Positions 7,836-16,709 are shown, counted from the first letter of the stretch. The stretch: DNA of 22,500 nucleotides from Gracilaria vermiculophylla (GCA_019155205.2 JAHNZQ020000004.1:3004224-3026723); one strand, 5' to 3'. Numbers and translations: made by a program. The notes: a model not told the origin generated them from the letters alone.

Positions 7836-8533
7836 TTAAACAATGCCGTTATAACTTGAACACCTCTAAGTTGATTAAATAAAGGTAAATGTCCATCAGG
7901 CGCATTCAGATTCCATATAAACTCGTTAGGGTATCTAAGTGGAATACCATTCCTATTCCATCCTATATTGGACCAAAATTTATCCCAATTATAATTAGTA
8001 GATAGCCATATTTTGCGTTGTATTGAAAAACCAAATTTATCTCTAGAGTAAATTCTCCATAATTTATCTAAAATATATAAATCCTCAGATGGAAAAGAAA
8101 ATACATCTGTAAAGTATAACCAGTTACGACTAGATTTTGGACTCATATTAGCTAATAAGCAAAGATACGATTGAGTTAACTTATCCGCTGTTTGAAAATC
8201 ATGTATAATCAATGAATCTTGTAAAGGCTGATAATTAAATTTTAAAGAAGATACAAGATCTAAAAGACCAAAAGAAAAATAGGAATTCAATCGACGTTTT
8301 ATATCATGATTACTATTAAAATATAATGACTCAAATATTAAACCATCTAAAACTTCAACATTTTTCTTTTGAAAAATGCACCTATCTACTAAAAAATCTA
8401 AAAGTGCTTCTTGGCCAAATTTACCGGACTGAGTTATTTGTTCAATAGTTTCAAACTGTTGGGATTTATTAGTATTGATTTGTAAAACGGCTATTTTTTC
8501 GGAAATAATTGAACTAGAATTGATATCTTTCAT
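7802..8533 (-). CDS. ycf53: Ycf53, GUN4-family tetrapyrrole-binding protein
   Basis: The C-terminal half (about residues 105-235) matches the GUN4 domain: a helical region SYLCLLANMSPKSSRNWLYF, then LWRIYSRDKFGFSIQRKIWL, then GWNRNGIPLRYP and NLNAPDGHLPLF. These are the porphyrin-cradle signatures. GUN4 binds protoporphyrin IX and Mg-protoporphyrin and stimulates Mg-chelatase, the entry to chlorophyll synthesis. The N-terminal ~100 residues are a helical extension (EALLDFLVDRCIF) also found in cyanobacterial GUN4. At 243 residues the length is normal. Its 3' end overlaps carA convergently by 34 bp. ycf55 lies 59 bp upstream on the same strand, so the two may be cotranscribed. Confidence 0.92.
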   Translation of the reverse strand: MKDINSSSIISEKIAVLQINTNKSQQFETIEQITQSGKFGQEALLDFLVDRCIFQKKNVEVLDGLIFESLYFNSNHDIKRRLNSYFSFGLLDLVSSLKFNYQPLQDSLIIHDFQTADKLTQSYLCLLANMSPKSSRNWLYFTDVFSFPSEDLYILDKLWRIYSRDKFGFSIQRKIWLSTNYNWDKFWSNIGWNRNGIPLRYPNEFIWNLNAPDGHLPLFNQLRGVQVITALFNHDVWANDGSA

Positions 8534-8592
8534 AACTTATATGCATAACGTTATATAATTTGGTAGAACTATATTATTTATATGTTTTGTAT

Positions 8593-9567
8593 TTATTTTT
8601 GTAAATTATCTATTCCTAAAATTATAATACGAACTAAGCCTATTATGCCATTTCCTAATATATTTATAAATATATACAGTATAAGCTTTACTAAAACTAA
8701 CAAAAGCTTTTTACACTTAGGAACTATAAAATCTTGTAACTCTATTAAAGTAATTATAATTAATTGAAGATATGACAATTGAGTGAAATCTTCTAATCTA
8801 GAAGCATAGATACACTTCGTAACTAAACCTTTAGAACTAATTAACCAAACTTTATAACTGTTACTATATACATACTTAGGCTGAAAAATATATAAATATA
8901 ATAAATTTTGATAAAATAAATTATTCCGCAATGCAGCTAAAGATCTAATAGAAACATAAGATGCATTGGATAATTTATATTTTTTCAAAAAAATAATTAT
9001 ATTAGACAATGATTTCATGTTTTCTAAAATCATAAAAATAGCTAAATTACTAATTTGAATCATGAAACTCTCTAATAGAATTTCTACGTGTTTTATTGGT
9101 GTAGACCTTGCGTCAAAGGCAAATACATAACTATCTATATATATAGAGCCAAAAATTAAATACGTTAATATTGTCTCTAATGACCACTTGTACTCTAATA
9201 AAATAAATTTCAAATATGAATATCTACTAATATCTATTAGAATTAGAGGAGAAATGCTCGCATCAAGATCTATTAAAAAATTAGCTATTACTTTTTGTAT
9301 TAGATCATACAAAATCTTATCTTTTAGTAGTCGAATACTCTTGAAACTCAAATTTAACTCTACTAAATCCAAAACTAAAACTTCTAACTCAATTAAAACA
9401 ACAGAAAATAACTTATATTTTATTGAATTATTTAATATATCAATGTAAAGATAATTCTTAGTATTATTAGACAAATTTTCATGACACTTTTGCCTTATAT
9501 AAACAAATAAATAAGCTACTTCATGATTTAGATATATGCCCTGCTTATAAGGCCAATAGTTTACCAT
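8593..9567 (-). CDS. ycf55: Ycf55, DUF3685-family conserved plastid protein
   Basis: This 324-residue protein of unknown function resembles Ycf55 of red algal plastids and the cyanobacterial DUF3685 family. Visible features are a long helical N-terminal half, a conserved central part around FDARSTPIKHVEILLESF (about 153-170), and KVWLISSKGLVTKCIYASR (about 238-256). It ends in a strongly hydrophobic C-terminus (about 285-320, KLLLVLVKLILYIFINILG) that could be one membrane span or a buried hairpin. No catalytic motif is recognised. It sits directly upstream of the GUN4 gene and is divergent from ycf54, both chlorophyll-synthesis factors. This hints at a related role but does not show one. The identification is by overall pattern and context. 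Confidence 0.82.
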   Translation of the reverse strand: MVNYWPYKQGIYLNHEVAYLFVYIRQKCHENLSNNTKNYLYIDILNNSIKYKLFSVVLIELEVLVLDLVELNLSFKSIRLLKDKILYDLIQKVIANFLIDLDASISPLILIDISRYSYLKFILLEYKWSLETILTYLIFGSIYIDSYVFAFDARSTPIKHVEILLESFMIQISNLAIFMILENMKSLSNIIIFLKKYKLSNASYVSIRSLAALRNNLFYQNLLYLYIFQPKYVYSNSYKVWLISSKGLVTKCIYASRLEDFTQLSYLQLIIITLIELQDFIVPKCKKLLLVLVKLILYIFINILGNGIIGLVRIIILGIDNLQK

Positions 9568-9783
9568 AAATATTTTAATTTATTAATATTATAAAATATA
9601 AAAGCTCATACTATATATGACTAAAAACATTAAAAGTTAATCTGTATGATGAACTTTTGGTAGAGATAAGTATAATAATCATATTTATATTATTGAGATA
9701 ATATATTAATATAATAAAATATTAAATTATCAAATAATAATTTGAGTAACTATACAATCTATAAAATAACCTAATATAAATAC

Positions 9784-10098
9784 ATGCCTGAATACTATTT
9801 TGCAATTGCGAGCAAAAACTTTTTAATGAATCAGGAACCTATTGAAGAGATTTTAAGAGAAAGAACTAGCTATTATAAAAATATAAAAAAAGAGGTGGAT
9901 TTTTGGTTTATTACAAATCCTAATTTACTTCAATCATTCAACATGAAAAATATAAAAAAACATTTAAATGAAGATTGTGCAGCTATTATTTCATCTGATA
10001 TCAAGTTCATTCAGTGGTTAAAGTTAAGGATTGGATTCGTGGCAATAGGCAAATTTCAATCTAATCATCTTTTTTCACAAAATATCAATTATCAATAG
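9784..10098 (+). CDS. ycf54: Ycf54, Mg-protoporphyrin IX monomethyl ester cyclase factor
   Basis: Ycf54 (DUF2488) is needed for stability or activity of the aerobic cyclase that makes the isocyclic ring of chlorophyll. The 104-residue protein shows the family pattern: a first strand YYFAIASKNFL, then EPIEEILRERTSYY, then KEVDFWFITNPNLLQ. The conserved block AAIISSDIKFIQWLKLRIGFVAIGKF follows in shorter pieces (about 67-92). The start is the only ATG that fits the family N-terminus. It is transcribed divergently from ycf55 across a 216-bp A+T-rich spacer. It ends 7 bp from the convergent rbcR gene, so the two transcripts must end within or overlap each other. Confidence 0.93.
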   Translation: MPEYYFAIASKNFLMNQEPIEEILRERTSYYKNIKKEVDFWFITNPNLLQSFNMKNIKKHLNEDCAAIISSDIKFIQWLKLRIGFVAIGKFQSNHLFSQNINYQ

Positions 10099-10105
10099 TA
10101 AAAAG

Positions 10106-11035
10106 TCATGCAGCAGGTGTAACAAATAAAGTTAAAATTTCTTTACTAAAAGTTTCAGCTGCTTTAGATTTATAACGATTTGGATTGATAATTATTGATA
10201 ACATGCGTTTAATAGTTACATTTTCTATTTTAGCCCAATGTAATATACCTAACTCTAATTCTTTAGCAATAGCAGAAACAGAAACAAATGCAGCTCCTAA
10301 TCCGGATTGTACAGCATTTTTAATAGCTTCTATTGAGTTAAGCTCCATTTCTATTTTAAACCTGCTACTATCGATGTCATGCTGAATCAAAACTTTATCA
10401 ATCACTTTACGTATAGTAGATTGTGTGTCTAACGCGATAAATCTTAATCTGTATAGATCTTCCTTTTGAATATCAGGTAACTTGGAAAATATATGAGAAG
10501 TAGGTAAAATAAGAGCCAACTCATCTTCCGCATATGAAGTTACTTGTAAAGTATCTTTAAGTTCATTAGGTACTTCTCCACCGATTACAGCTAAATCTAC
10601 TTGACCATTCGCAACACTCCAAGAAATTAGACGTGTGGAATGTACTTGTAGTTGCACATTTACTTGTGGATATCTTTGCCTAAACAGCCCAATTAATCTA
10701 GGCATTAGATAAGTTCCTGTTGTTTGACTAGCACCGATTACCAAGGTTCCACCTTGCAAATTCTGAACATCTTCTAATGCTCTACATGTCTCTTCACATA
10801 ATGCTAAAATTCTACCACCATATCTTAATAATAAATTACCTGCTTCTGTCAAAGTTGCTTTTTTGTTACTTCTTTCAAACAAAGGTATGTTTAATTGTTT
10901 CTCTAAATTTTGAATTTGAAGACTAATTGCTGGCTGGGACACATATAAGCTATCTGCTGCACGCTTAAAACTGCCTTCTTTTACGATAGCTTTTAAAATT
11001 CTTAATTGATCTAAGGTAAAAGGTAAATCCCTCAT
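10106..11035 (-). CDS. rbcR: RbcR (Ycf30), LysR-type transcriptional regulator
   Basis: This 309-residue LysR-type regulator has an N-terminal winged helix-turn-helix (about 6-65: [20 protein letters not shown], then [17 protein letters not shown] and [15 protein letters not shown]). A periplasmic-binding-like effector domain follows (about 95-300, [19 protein letters not shown] onward). In red algae and cyanobacteria RbcR/Ycf30 activates the Rubisco operon, sensing Calvin-cycle metabolites. rbcL-rbcS are outside this window. A small inverted repeat, GAAATT-N5-AATTTC, lies at 11070-11086, about 35 bp upstream of its start. It could be an autoregulatory site, but it lacks a clear LysR T-N11-A box. 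It converges on ycf54. Confidence 0.95.
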   Translation of the reverse strand: MRDLPFTLDQLRILKAIVKEGSFKRAADSLYVSQPAISLQIQNLEKQLNIPLFERSNKKATLTEAGNLLLRYGGRILALCEETCRALEDVQNLQGGTLVIGASQTTGTYLMPRLIGLFRQRYPQVNVQLQVHSTRLISWSVANGQVDLAVIGGEVPNELKDTLQVTSYAEDELALILPTSHIFSKLPDIQKEDLYRLRFIALDTQSTIRKVIDKVLIQHDIDSSRFKIEMELNSIEAIKNAVQSGLGAAFVSVSAIAKELELGILHWAKIENVTIKRMLSIIINPNRYKSKAAETFSKEILTLFVTPAA

Positions 11036-11223
11036 ATAAATAAAATAGTAAAAAATACATTAGTATGAAGAAATTTAAATAATTTCAACCTCTTAAAGAA
11101 TATAATTTATACATAAAAGTACGATATTAATCAAGTATAATTATAACATAATTAATCCTTTGTTATAACTATGATAAAAGTATAATATAATTATTAAAAA
11201 CTTAAGGAATAGAATAAAAAAGT

Positions 11224-11328
11224 ATGGATATAAGACTTTTAGTTGTACTCTTACCTGTTTTAGCAGCTGCTTCTTGGGCTTTATATAATATTGGTAGAGT
11301 AGCTTTACAACAATTTCGTAGCATGTAA
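11224..11328 (+). CDS. psbY: Photosystem II protein Y (PsbY)
   Basis: A 34-residue protein begins [20 protein letters not shown] and continues [14 protein letters not shown]. The single hydrophobic helix and the conserved AAASWAxYNIG are the PsbY signature (formerly Ycf32). PsbY is a small PSII subunit close to cytochrome b559. The length is normal for red algal and cyanobacterial PsbY. It stands divergently from rbcR and leads the plus-strand run of ribosomal genes. AAGGAAT at about 11203-11209 is rather distant as a ribosome-binding site. Confidence 0.94.
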   Translation: MDIRLLVVLLPVLAAASWALYNIGRVALQQFRSM

Positions 11329-11353
11329 AAGATATAAGACTATATATAGCTAA

Positions 11354-11381
11354 AGGGAATCCAATCCTGACTTGATTCCCT
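11354..11381. terminator. Stem-loop downstream of psbY
   Basis: AGGGAATC (11354-11361) and GATTCCCT (11374-11381) form a perfect 8-bp stem, unusually G+C-rich for this DNA, with a 12-nt loop. It starts 26 bp after the psbY stop. The following bases are A-rich on the plus strand, so it looks like an RNA 3'-end stabiliser rather than a classical intrinsic terminator. Confidence 0.5.
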
Positions 11382-11488
11382 AAAAAGTAAAACAATAAAT
11401 AAGAATATATGGCATATTAAATATAAAAATATGTTATACATAAAAAATGTAATGTAAAAACTATATATCACAATTCACAAAATATTTT

Positions 11489-11659
11489 ATGGCTGTACCT
11501 AAAAAGCGAACTTCAAAATCTAAATGTAGATCAAGAAAAGCAAAATGGAAAAGTAAAGCTTATGATGCATATAAAAAATCTTTATCATTAGGAAAATCAG
11601 TAATAACGGGTCGATCAAAAAGTTTTATATATGTGCAACAAGGAAAAGAAGAAGAGTAA
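11489..11659 (+). CDS. rpl32: Ribosomal protein bL32 (Rpl32)
   Basis: A 56-residue basic protein starts [20 protein letters not shown], the hallmark N-terminus of bL32, and ends VQQGKEEE. It belongs to the large ribosomal subunit. The zinc-binding cysteines of some bacterial forms are absent except Cys13, as usual in plastids. It opens the run rpl32-ycf56-rpl21-rpl27-rne, all on the plus strand and closely spaced. Confidence 0.96.
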   Translation: MAVPKKRTSKSKCRSRKAKWKSKAYDAYKKSLSLGKSVITGRSKSFIYVQQGKEEE

Positions 11660-11717
11660 CTAATAATATTATTAAATAATAACTGAAAATCACTTGAAAG
11701 TTAAACATAAAGTATAA

Positions 11718-12398
11718 ATGAAAGTTATCCGTTTAAATCGCAATGATTTCTTTCTACAAAATGTGAATGCTTGTTTTTATTGTAAATTAAAAAACTTAAA
11801 AAAAGTTTGGCTTTTTAACTGTAGTGAAGGATGCCAACATTATTTAATAAAACAAAAAATAAAAATTAGTCAAGTATCTAAAATTATTATTACAGAGATG
11901 AAAATATGTAATATATCTGGATTACCAGGCCTACTTTCCAGTTTAAGTTTAGGTAATAACAAAAGTACTGTGCATATATATGGACCAGCGAATTTAGCTC
12001 AATACTTAGAACTTGCAAAAAAGTATTCACAAACTAATTTTAGATATAATTTATATTTTCATCAGTTGAAAACAAATTATGTAATACAAGACAACCAATA
12101 CTATATGTACTGTTTTAAACATTTTTCACACTTTGAATTTATTATTAAAATACCTGAATACAAAGGTAAATTTAAATTAAATAATGCACAAAAATGGCAA
12201 ATAGAAATAGGTCCTTTATATGGTAAACTAAAAACAGGGTATGATTTTATACTACCAGATGGTAAAACAATAAATAGCAAGAACTTTACTTCACAAACAG
12301 TATATGGCAATCAAGTAATATTTTTATTTAATCTGTATTTGTCAAGATACCATCAAAACTCACATTTAGAATGCTTAACTATTAAAAGCAAAATTTAA
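11718..12398 (+). CDS. ycf56: Ycf56, degenerate RNase Z-like protein (metallo-beta-lactamase fold)
   Basis: The 226-residue protein aligns with the N-terminal three quarters of RNase Z (tRNA 3' endonuclease; Rnz/ElaC). It has VWLFNCSEGCQHYLI (30-44, canonical WLFDCGEGTQ), KIIITEMKICNISGLPGLLS (55-74), VHIYGP (85-90), and GPLYGKLKTG (165-174, the exosite-side motif). The zinc motif ThxHxDH is lost. Where RNase Z has H, H, D and H this protein has Glu60, Lys62, Cys64 and Asn65. The Asp of the later SGDT motif is replaced within FLFNLYL (202-208), and the C-terminal HxS/T region is missing. RNase Z is about 300 residues, so this copy is shorter too. It is unlikely to be a metal-dependent nuclease. 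It retains an open frame and sits among ribosomal genes, so a non-catalytic RNA-binding role is possible. Confidence 0.8.
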   Translation: MKVIRLNRNDFFLQNVNACFYCKLKNLKKVWLFNCSEGCQHYLIKQKIKISQVSKIIITEMKICNISGLPGLLSSLSLGNNKSTVHIYGPANLAQYLELAKKYSQTNFRYNLYFHQLKTNYVIQDNQYYMYCFKHFSHFEFIIKIPEYKGKFKLNNAQKWQIEIGPLYGKLKTGYDFILPDGKTINSKNFTSQTVYGNQVIFLFNLYLSRYHQNSHLECLTIKSKI

Positions 12399-12488
12399 AA
12401 GATGAAATATTTGTTACTATTTTAAATTTAAGTTATTATATTATTGAATATTTATATATATACTAGAAAATTATCTATTTATATCATT

Positions 12489-12812
12489 ATGTTATATGCA
12501 ATCATAGAAGCAAACGGTAAACAAATTTGGATAGAGCCTGGTAAATACTATGATTTAAACTATATTCCAGGGGAACCAGGTGACTATATACAATTCAACA
12601 AGGTATTAACTCTTAAACACGAAAACCGTATATATATAGGTAAACCTTGTGTTAGATCGATAGTTATAAAAGCAAAAATCTTGAAACATCTCAAAGATAA
12701 GAAAATTACTGTTTTTAAAATAAAACCAAAAAAAAATTCAAGAAAAAAGCAAGGATACAGATCAAAACTAACAAGAGTATTAATTGAAAATTTTTTGCAA
12801 TCAAGTACGTAA
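12489..12812 (+). CDS. rpl21: Ribosomal protein bL21 (Rpl21)
   Basis: I take the ATG at 12489, giving 107 residues beginning MLYAIIEANGKQIWIEPGKY, which matches the family N-terminus. The frame extends upstream only to a TTG at 12444, which I reject. The C-terminal KPKKNSRKKQGYRSKLTRVLI carries the usual RKKQGHRQ-like rRNA-binding motif. It is followed after 44 bp by rpl27, the conserved bacterial L21-L27 pair. Confidence 0.96.
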   Translation: MLYAIIEANGKQIWIEPGKYYDLNYIPGEPGDYIQFNKVLTLKHENRIYIGKPCVRSIVIKAKILKHLKDKKITVFKIKPKKNSRKKQGYRSKLTRVLIENFLQSST

Positions 12813-12856
12813 TCATAAATATTTTTTAAATAAAATTCATAATAATTACATAATAT

Positions 12857-13111
12857 ATGGCACATAAAAAAGGTAGTGGAAGTACAAAAAATGGTCGCGA
12901 TTCACGCGCCCAAAGGTTGGGAATTAAAAAATATGGAGGAGAATTAGTAAAAGTGGGTAATATTATTGTTAGGCAAAGAGGAAGCAAATTTAAAGCTGGA
13001 ATAAACGTAAGAATTGCAAAGGATGATACTTTATTTTCATTAGCTAATGGACAAGTTGTATTCAAAAAAAAGAAAAAGCATCATACAATAATTAATGTTA
13101 TAGAACAGTAG
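12857..13111 (+). CDS. rpl27: Ribosomal protein bL27 (Rpl27)
   Basis: The 84-residue protein begins [20 protein letters not shown], the flexible N-terminal arm that reaches the peptidyl transferase centre in bL27. [22 protein letters not shown] then [18 protein letters not shown] follows. No N-terminal propeptide is present. It belongs to the large subunit and is paired with rpl21 upstream and rne downstream, an arrangement also seen with RNase E/G genes in many bacteria. Confidence 0.97.
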   Translation: MAHKKGSGSTKNGRDSRAQRLGIKKYGGELVKVGNIIVRQRGSKFKAGINVRIAKDDTLFSLANGQVVFKKKKKHHTIINVIEQ

Positions 13112-13173
13112 AATATACTCAATAGATTAATAAAACTCGAATTTTTAAATATAAACATATTGGTAAGGTGACT

Positions 13174-13221
13174 ATGCTAAAGCAAACCTGTATAATCTTT
13201 GTTATAGCGATGTTTCAATAA
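13174..13221 (+). other. Tiny upstream reading frame overlapping the rne start
   Basis: An ATG at 13174 opens a 15-codon frame (MLKQTCIIFVIAMFQ). Its TAA stop at 13219-13221 shares its last A with the rne ATG (TAATG overlap). An AAGG at 13164-13167 lies 6 nt before this ATG, while rne itself has no obvious Shine-Dalgarno. This would suit a leader peptide that couples translation into rne. There is no homology evidence, and chance is quite possible. Confidence 0.3.
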
Positions 13222-14711
13222 TGATAAAAAAAATAGTTATTTCTCACTACAATAATTTAGCAGCTATAATCAATAATAATAAAATTCAGGAGATTATTAC
13301 AGTCAATAAACTATATCAAGTTAATGATATATATATCGGTACTGTAGAAAAAGTCTTTACTAGTATTAATGCTGCGTTTATAAAATTAAATCCATCCAGT
13401 AAAAGTGGTTTCATACATATTAATGACATAAAAACTCTCAAAAAAGGAAAACAAATTAAAAATATAGAAGAAGTATTATCTGTAAATCAAATTATTTTAG
13501 TACAAATCACAAAGGAACCAACTATTTATAAAGGTCCTAGATTAACAACTAATATACATTTACATGGAAAATACCTCGTACTTATGCCTTTTTGTAATAC
13601 GATTTATATATCACATAAAATTTATGATTATAACGAACGTACATATCTACATTCATTAGCTATTTTACTAAAACCAGGTAAAATGGGATTATTAATCAAA
13701 TCTTCTGCTCAAGGTGTTAAAGAAAAGGTTATTTTACAAGACTTAGAATATTTAAAAAAACAATGGAGTTTTATTGAAAAGACAATTATAGAATACTCTT
13801 CACCTTTATTAATATATAAGGATGAAGACCTGGTTAAAAAAATCATCCGAGATTTCTATGAAGACAATATCACAAAAATAGTAATTGATTCTCAAGAAGG
13901 TTTAAATAAACTAAGTTATTACTTAGAGAAGTGGAATTGTATATCAAATCAAGTAAAAACAATATTACAATTGTACAGTCAACAAAAATGTATATTAGAT
14001 CATTTTTATATAAAACACACTATAAATAACGCACTTAAACCTAAAGTTAAATTACCCTATGGAGGACATATTATAATTGAAAGTAATGAAGCACTCACAG
14101 TAATAGATGTTAATTCTGGTTCATTTAATAAATCAGGCAGTTGTAAAGAAGCTATTCTGAAAACAAACTTTTATGCAGCTATTGAAATTGCATATCAATT
14201 AAGAATAAGAAATATTAATGGAGTTATTATTATTGATTTTATTGATATGTCTTCACAGGGCGATCAATTACAATTACTAGAGCATTTCAGCAACCTATTG
14301 AAATTAGATCACGCTAAACCACAAATAGTTCAATTATCAGAATTAGGTCTAGTAGAATTGACCAGAAGAAGAAGAGGGCAAAGCTTACAAGAACTGTTTC
14401 TTAATAAGAAGAATAATCAGATTAGTTCAAAAGATAATGAATTTGTTAAAGTTCTTAAGACTAAGAGTATATACTATAATAACCAATTAAATACTCATAA
14501 AAGTATTCAATATTTATTTTTTAGCAAAAAATTTAAAAAAAATGTGATCTTAAAAAAGAAATATTTTAAGCCGTCCAAATCAATTATAAGCCAATATTTT
14601 ACTTATATAGATTATAATAATCCTATTAAACTTCTCCGTCCCAAAGCAAACTATATTATACCTTTAAAATTATATTCGAAGCTAGTAGGTAATAAATTAA
14701 TACTTATGTAA
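13221..14711 (+). CDS. rne: Ribonuclease E/G family endonuclease
   Basis: The 496-residue protein matches the RNase E/G catalytic half. An S1 RNA-binding domain spans about 34-115 (NDIYIGTVEKVFTSINAAFIKL). RNase H-like and DNase I-like subdomains follow. The metal-binding residues are kept: Asp296 and Asn298 in TVIDVNSG, and Asp339 in IIIDFIDM. The Asp-to-Asp spacing is 43, as in Escherichia coli (303-346). The LGLVELTRRRRGQSL block (375-389) is typical, but the zinc-link CPxC motif that normally follows is absent. The C-terminal ~100 residues are basic and divergent. The enzyme processes rRNA and mRNA and its single-stranded sites suit A+U-rich transcripts. It closes the rpl21-rpl27-rne group and faces psbA. 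Confidence 0.95.
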   Translation: MIKKIVISHYNNLAAIINNNKIQEIITVNKLYQVNDIYIGTVEKVFTSINAAFIKLNPSSKSGFIHINDIKTLKKGKQIKNIEEVLSVNQIILVQITKEPTIYKGPRLTTNIHLHGKYLVLMPFCNTIYISHKIYDYNERTYLHSLAILLKPGKMGLLIKSSAQGVKEKVILQDLEYLKKQWSFIEKTIIEYSSPLLIYKDEDLVKKIIRDFYEDNITKIVIDSQEGLNKLSYYLEKWNCISNQVKTILQLYSQQKCILDHFYIKHTINNALKPKVKLPYGGHIIIESNEALTVIDVNSGSFNKSGSCKEAILKTNFYAAIEIAYQLRIRNINGVIIIDFIDMSSQGDQLQLLEHFSNLLKLDHAKPQIVQLSELGLVELTRRRRGQSLQELFLNKKNNQISSKDNEFVKVLKTKSIYYNNQLNTHKSIQYLFFSKKFKKNVILKKKYFKPSKSIISQYFTYIDYNNPIKLLRPKANYIIPLKLYSKLVGNKLILM

Positions 14712-14715
14712 GTTT

Positions 14716-14775
14716 AAAAAAATATGTAGAACATACTATATGAATCACTAGAAAGTATGTTCTACATATTTTTTT
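14716..14775. terminator. Bidirectional terminator between rne and psbA
   Basis: Arms 14716-14737 and 14754-14775 are perfectly complementary over 22 bp around a 16-nt loop: a 15-bp mixed core, then seven A-T pairs. Reading plus, the core stem is followed by ten T residues (14769-14778). Reading minus, it is followed by seven. This is a textbook two-way intrinsic terminator for the convergent rne and psbA transcripts, and the strongest hairpin in the window. Confidence 0.88.
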
Positions 14776-14781
14776 TTTATT

Positions 14782-14805
14782 CTATCTATATCTAGATATA
14801 GATAG
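14782..14805 (-). repeat. Perfect 24-bp palindrome in the psbA 3' UTR
   Basis: The bases from CTATCTATATCT to AGATATAGATAG form an uninterrupted perfect palindrome with no loop. It starts 19 nt beyond the psbA stop codon in the minus-strand transcript and precedes the 22-bp terminator. It probably forms a 3' UTR hairpin protecting psbA mRNA from exonuclease, with the innermost pairs open to make a loop. Confidence 0.7.
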
Positions 14806-14824
14806 GAAGTATATGATTATTAAA

Positions 14825-15942
<1,118 letters not shown>

Positions 15943-15973
15943 CTTCCCAAGAAATTTATAACTTGTTACGTAC

Positions 15974-16003
15974 ATTATTACCCATATCAAAATAGATTGT
16001 AAA
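15974..16003 (-). promoter_or_regulatory. Probable sigma70-type promoter of psbA
   Basis: On the minus strand TTTACA (15998-16003, five of six to TTGACA) lies 18 bp before AATAAT (15974-15979, five of six to TATAAT). Transcription would start near 15967, giving a leader of about 60 nt before the psbA ATG, a usual length for plastid psbA. Confidence 0.6.
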
Positions 16004-16195
16004 GATTAAATAAAAATAATTAATATAAGTTCAGTAAGGTAAAAATTATCACCGAGAACTATAAATTATATACTTGAAAATAAATAAAATGAACTAGTTG
16101 ATTTTTTAAAATTAATACATAATATTATAATATATAGGAAAAAGATAAAATTTATTGCCACCTATTTTAGATAACATAAAAACTAATTAAACACT

Positions 16196-16585
16196 ATGTC
16201 ACATTTTAGCCGCATAAAAACAAGTATAACTAATCTAAAAATATTACAAAAAACGTTAAAAGATTTAAATTTCGAATGTACCACTGAAAAGTCTTACTTA
16301 AAAGACGGTAATGGAAATTTAGAATATGTTGACATCCTTGCTAAAAAGAATAACAAAAATATAATAGGTTTCTTTTGGGATAAAAAAGAATATACATTTA
16401 TATCAGACTTTGATCTATGGAAAGTTAATAGAGATATGTACACAGAAAATATTGTAGAAATAATCTTACAGCAGTATGCACTTAACTCTATTATCGCAAC
16501 CAGTCATAACGAAGGTTTCAAAACTATAAAAAATCAAAAATTAGAAGATGGATCTATAAAATTAACAATACAAAGATGGAACTAG
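16196..16585 (+). CDS. ycf35: Ycf35, DUF1257-family conserved protein
   Basis: The 129-residue protein begins MSHFSRIKTSITNLKILQKT and continues through DLNFECTTEKSYLKD, GFFWDKKEYTFISDFDLW and IVEIILQQYALNSII to the C-terminal IKLTIQRWN. These blocks are the Ycf35/DUF1257 pattern shared by cyanobacteria and red algal plastids. Its function is unknown. It appears soluble and small, with an alpha/beta pattern and no membrane span. It is divergent from psbA over a 288-bp spacer that holds the psbA promoter, and is followed closely by tRNA-Leu on the other strand. Confidence 0.9.
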   Translation: MSHFSRIKTSITNLKILQKTLKDLNFECTTEKSYLKDGNGNLEYVDILAKKNNKNIIGFFWDKKEYTFISDFDLWKVNRDMYTENIVEIILQQYALNSIIATSHNEGFKTIKNQKLEDGSIKLTIQRWN

Positions 16586-16626
16586 AGAATTAAGATATAA
16601 ATTTCAATATTTATGAATTTATTAAT

Positions 16627-16709
16627 TGCGGACAGAGAGACTTGAACTCTCACGAGGTTAACTCATTAGATCCTAAATCTAACGTGTCTACCAATTCCAC
16701 CATGTCCGC
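16627..16709 (-). tRNA. trnL: tRNA-Leu(UAG)
   Basis: On the minus strand a class II tRNA of 83 nt folds with acceptor GCGGACA/TGTCCGC and discriminator A (16627). The D-loop has GGTAGACAC, the anticodon loop is TTTAGGA (UAG), the variable arm is long, and the T-loop is GTTCAAGTC. No intron is present. The long variable arm supports leucine identity. Confidence 0.96.

Noticed and set aside
8582..9448. Plus-strand open frames (61 and 86 codons) within ycf55
   Set aside because: They are opposite the longer and recognisable ycf55 frame and show only low-complexity Ile/Lys/Ser-rich translations.
11070..11086. GAAATT-N5-AATTTC as an RbcR autoregulatory operator
   Set aside because: It has only 6-bp A+T-rich arms and no clear LysR T-N11-A box; chance is likely, so it is mentioned only under rbcR.
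11141..11395. An 84-codon minus-strand open frame across psbY
   Set aside because: It is antisense to psbY; its hydrophobic look is the mirror of the PsbY membrane helix and A+T-rich flanks.
12444..12488. Upstream TTG start for rpl21
   Set aside because: Family members begin at the MLYAIIE position, which corresponds to the ATG at 12489.
12584..13065. Two minus-strand open frames (79 and 93 codons) opposite rpl21 and rpl27
   Set aside because: Both are antisense to clear ribosomal protein genes and have no support of their own.
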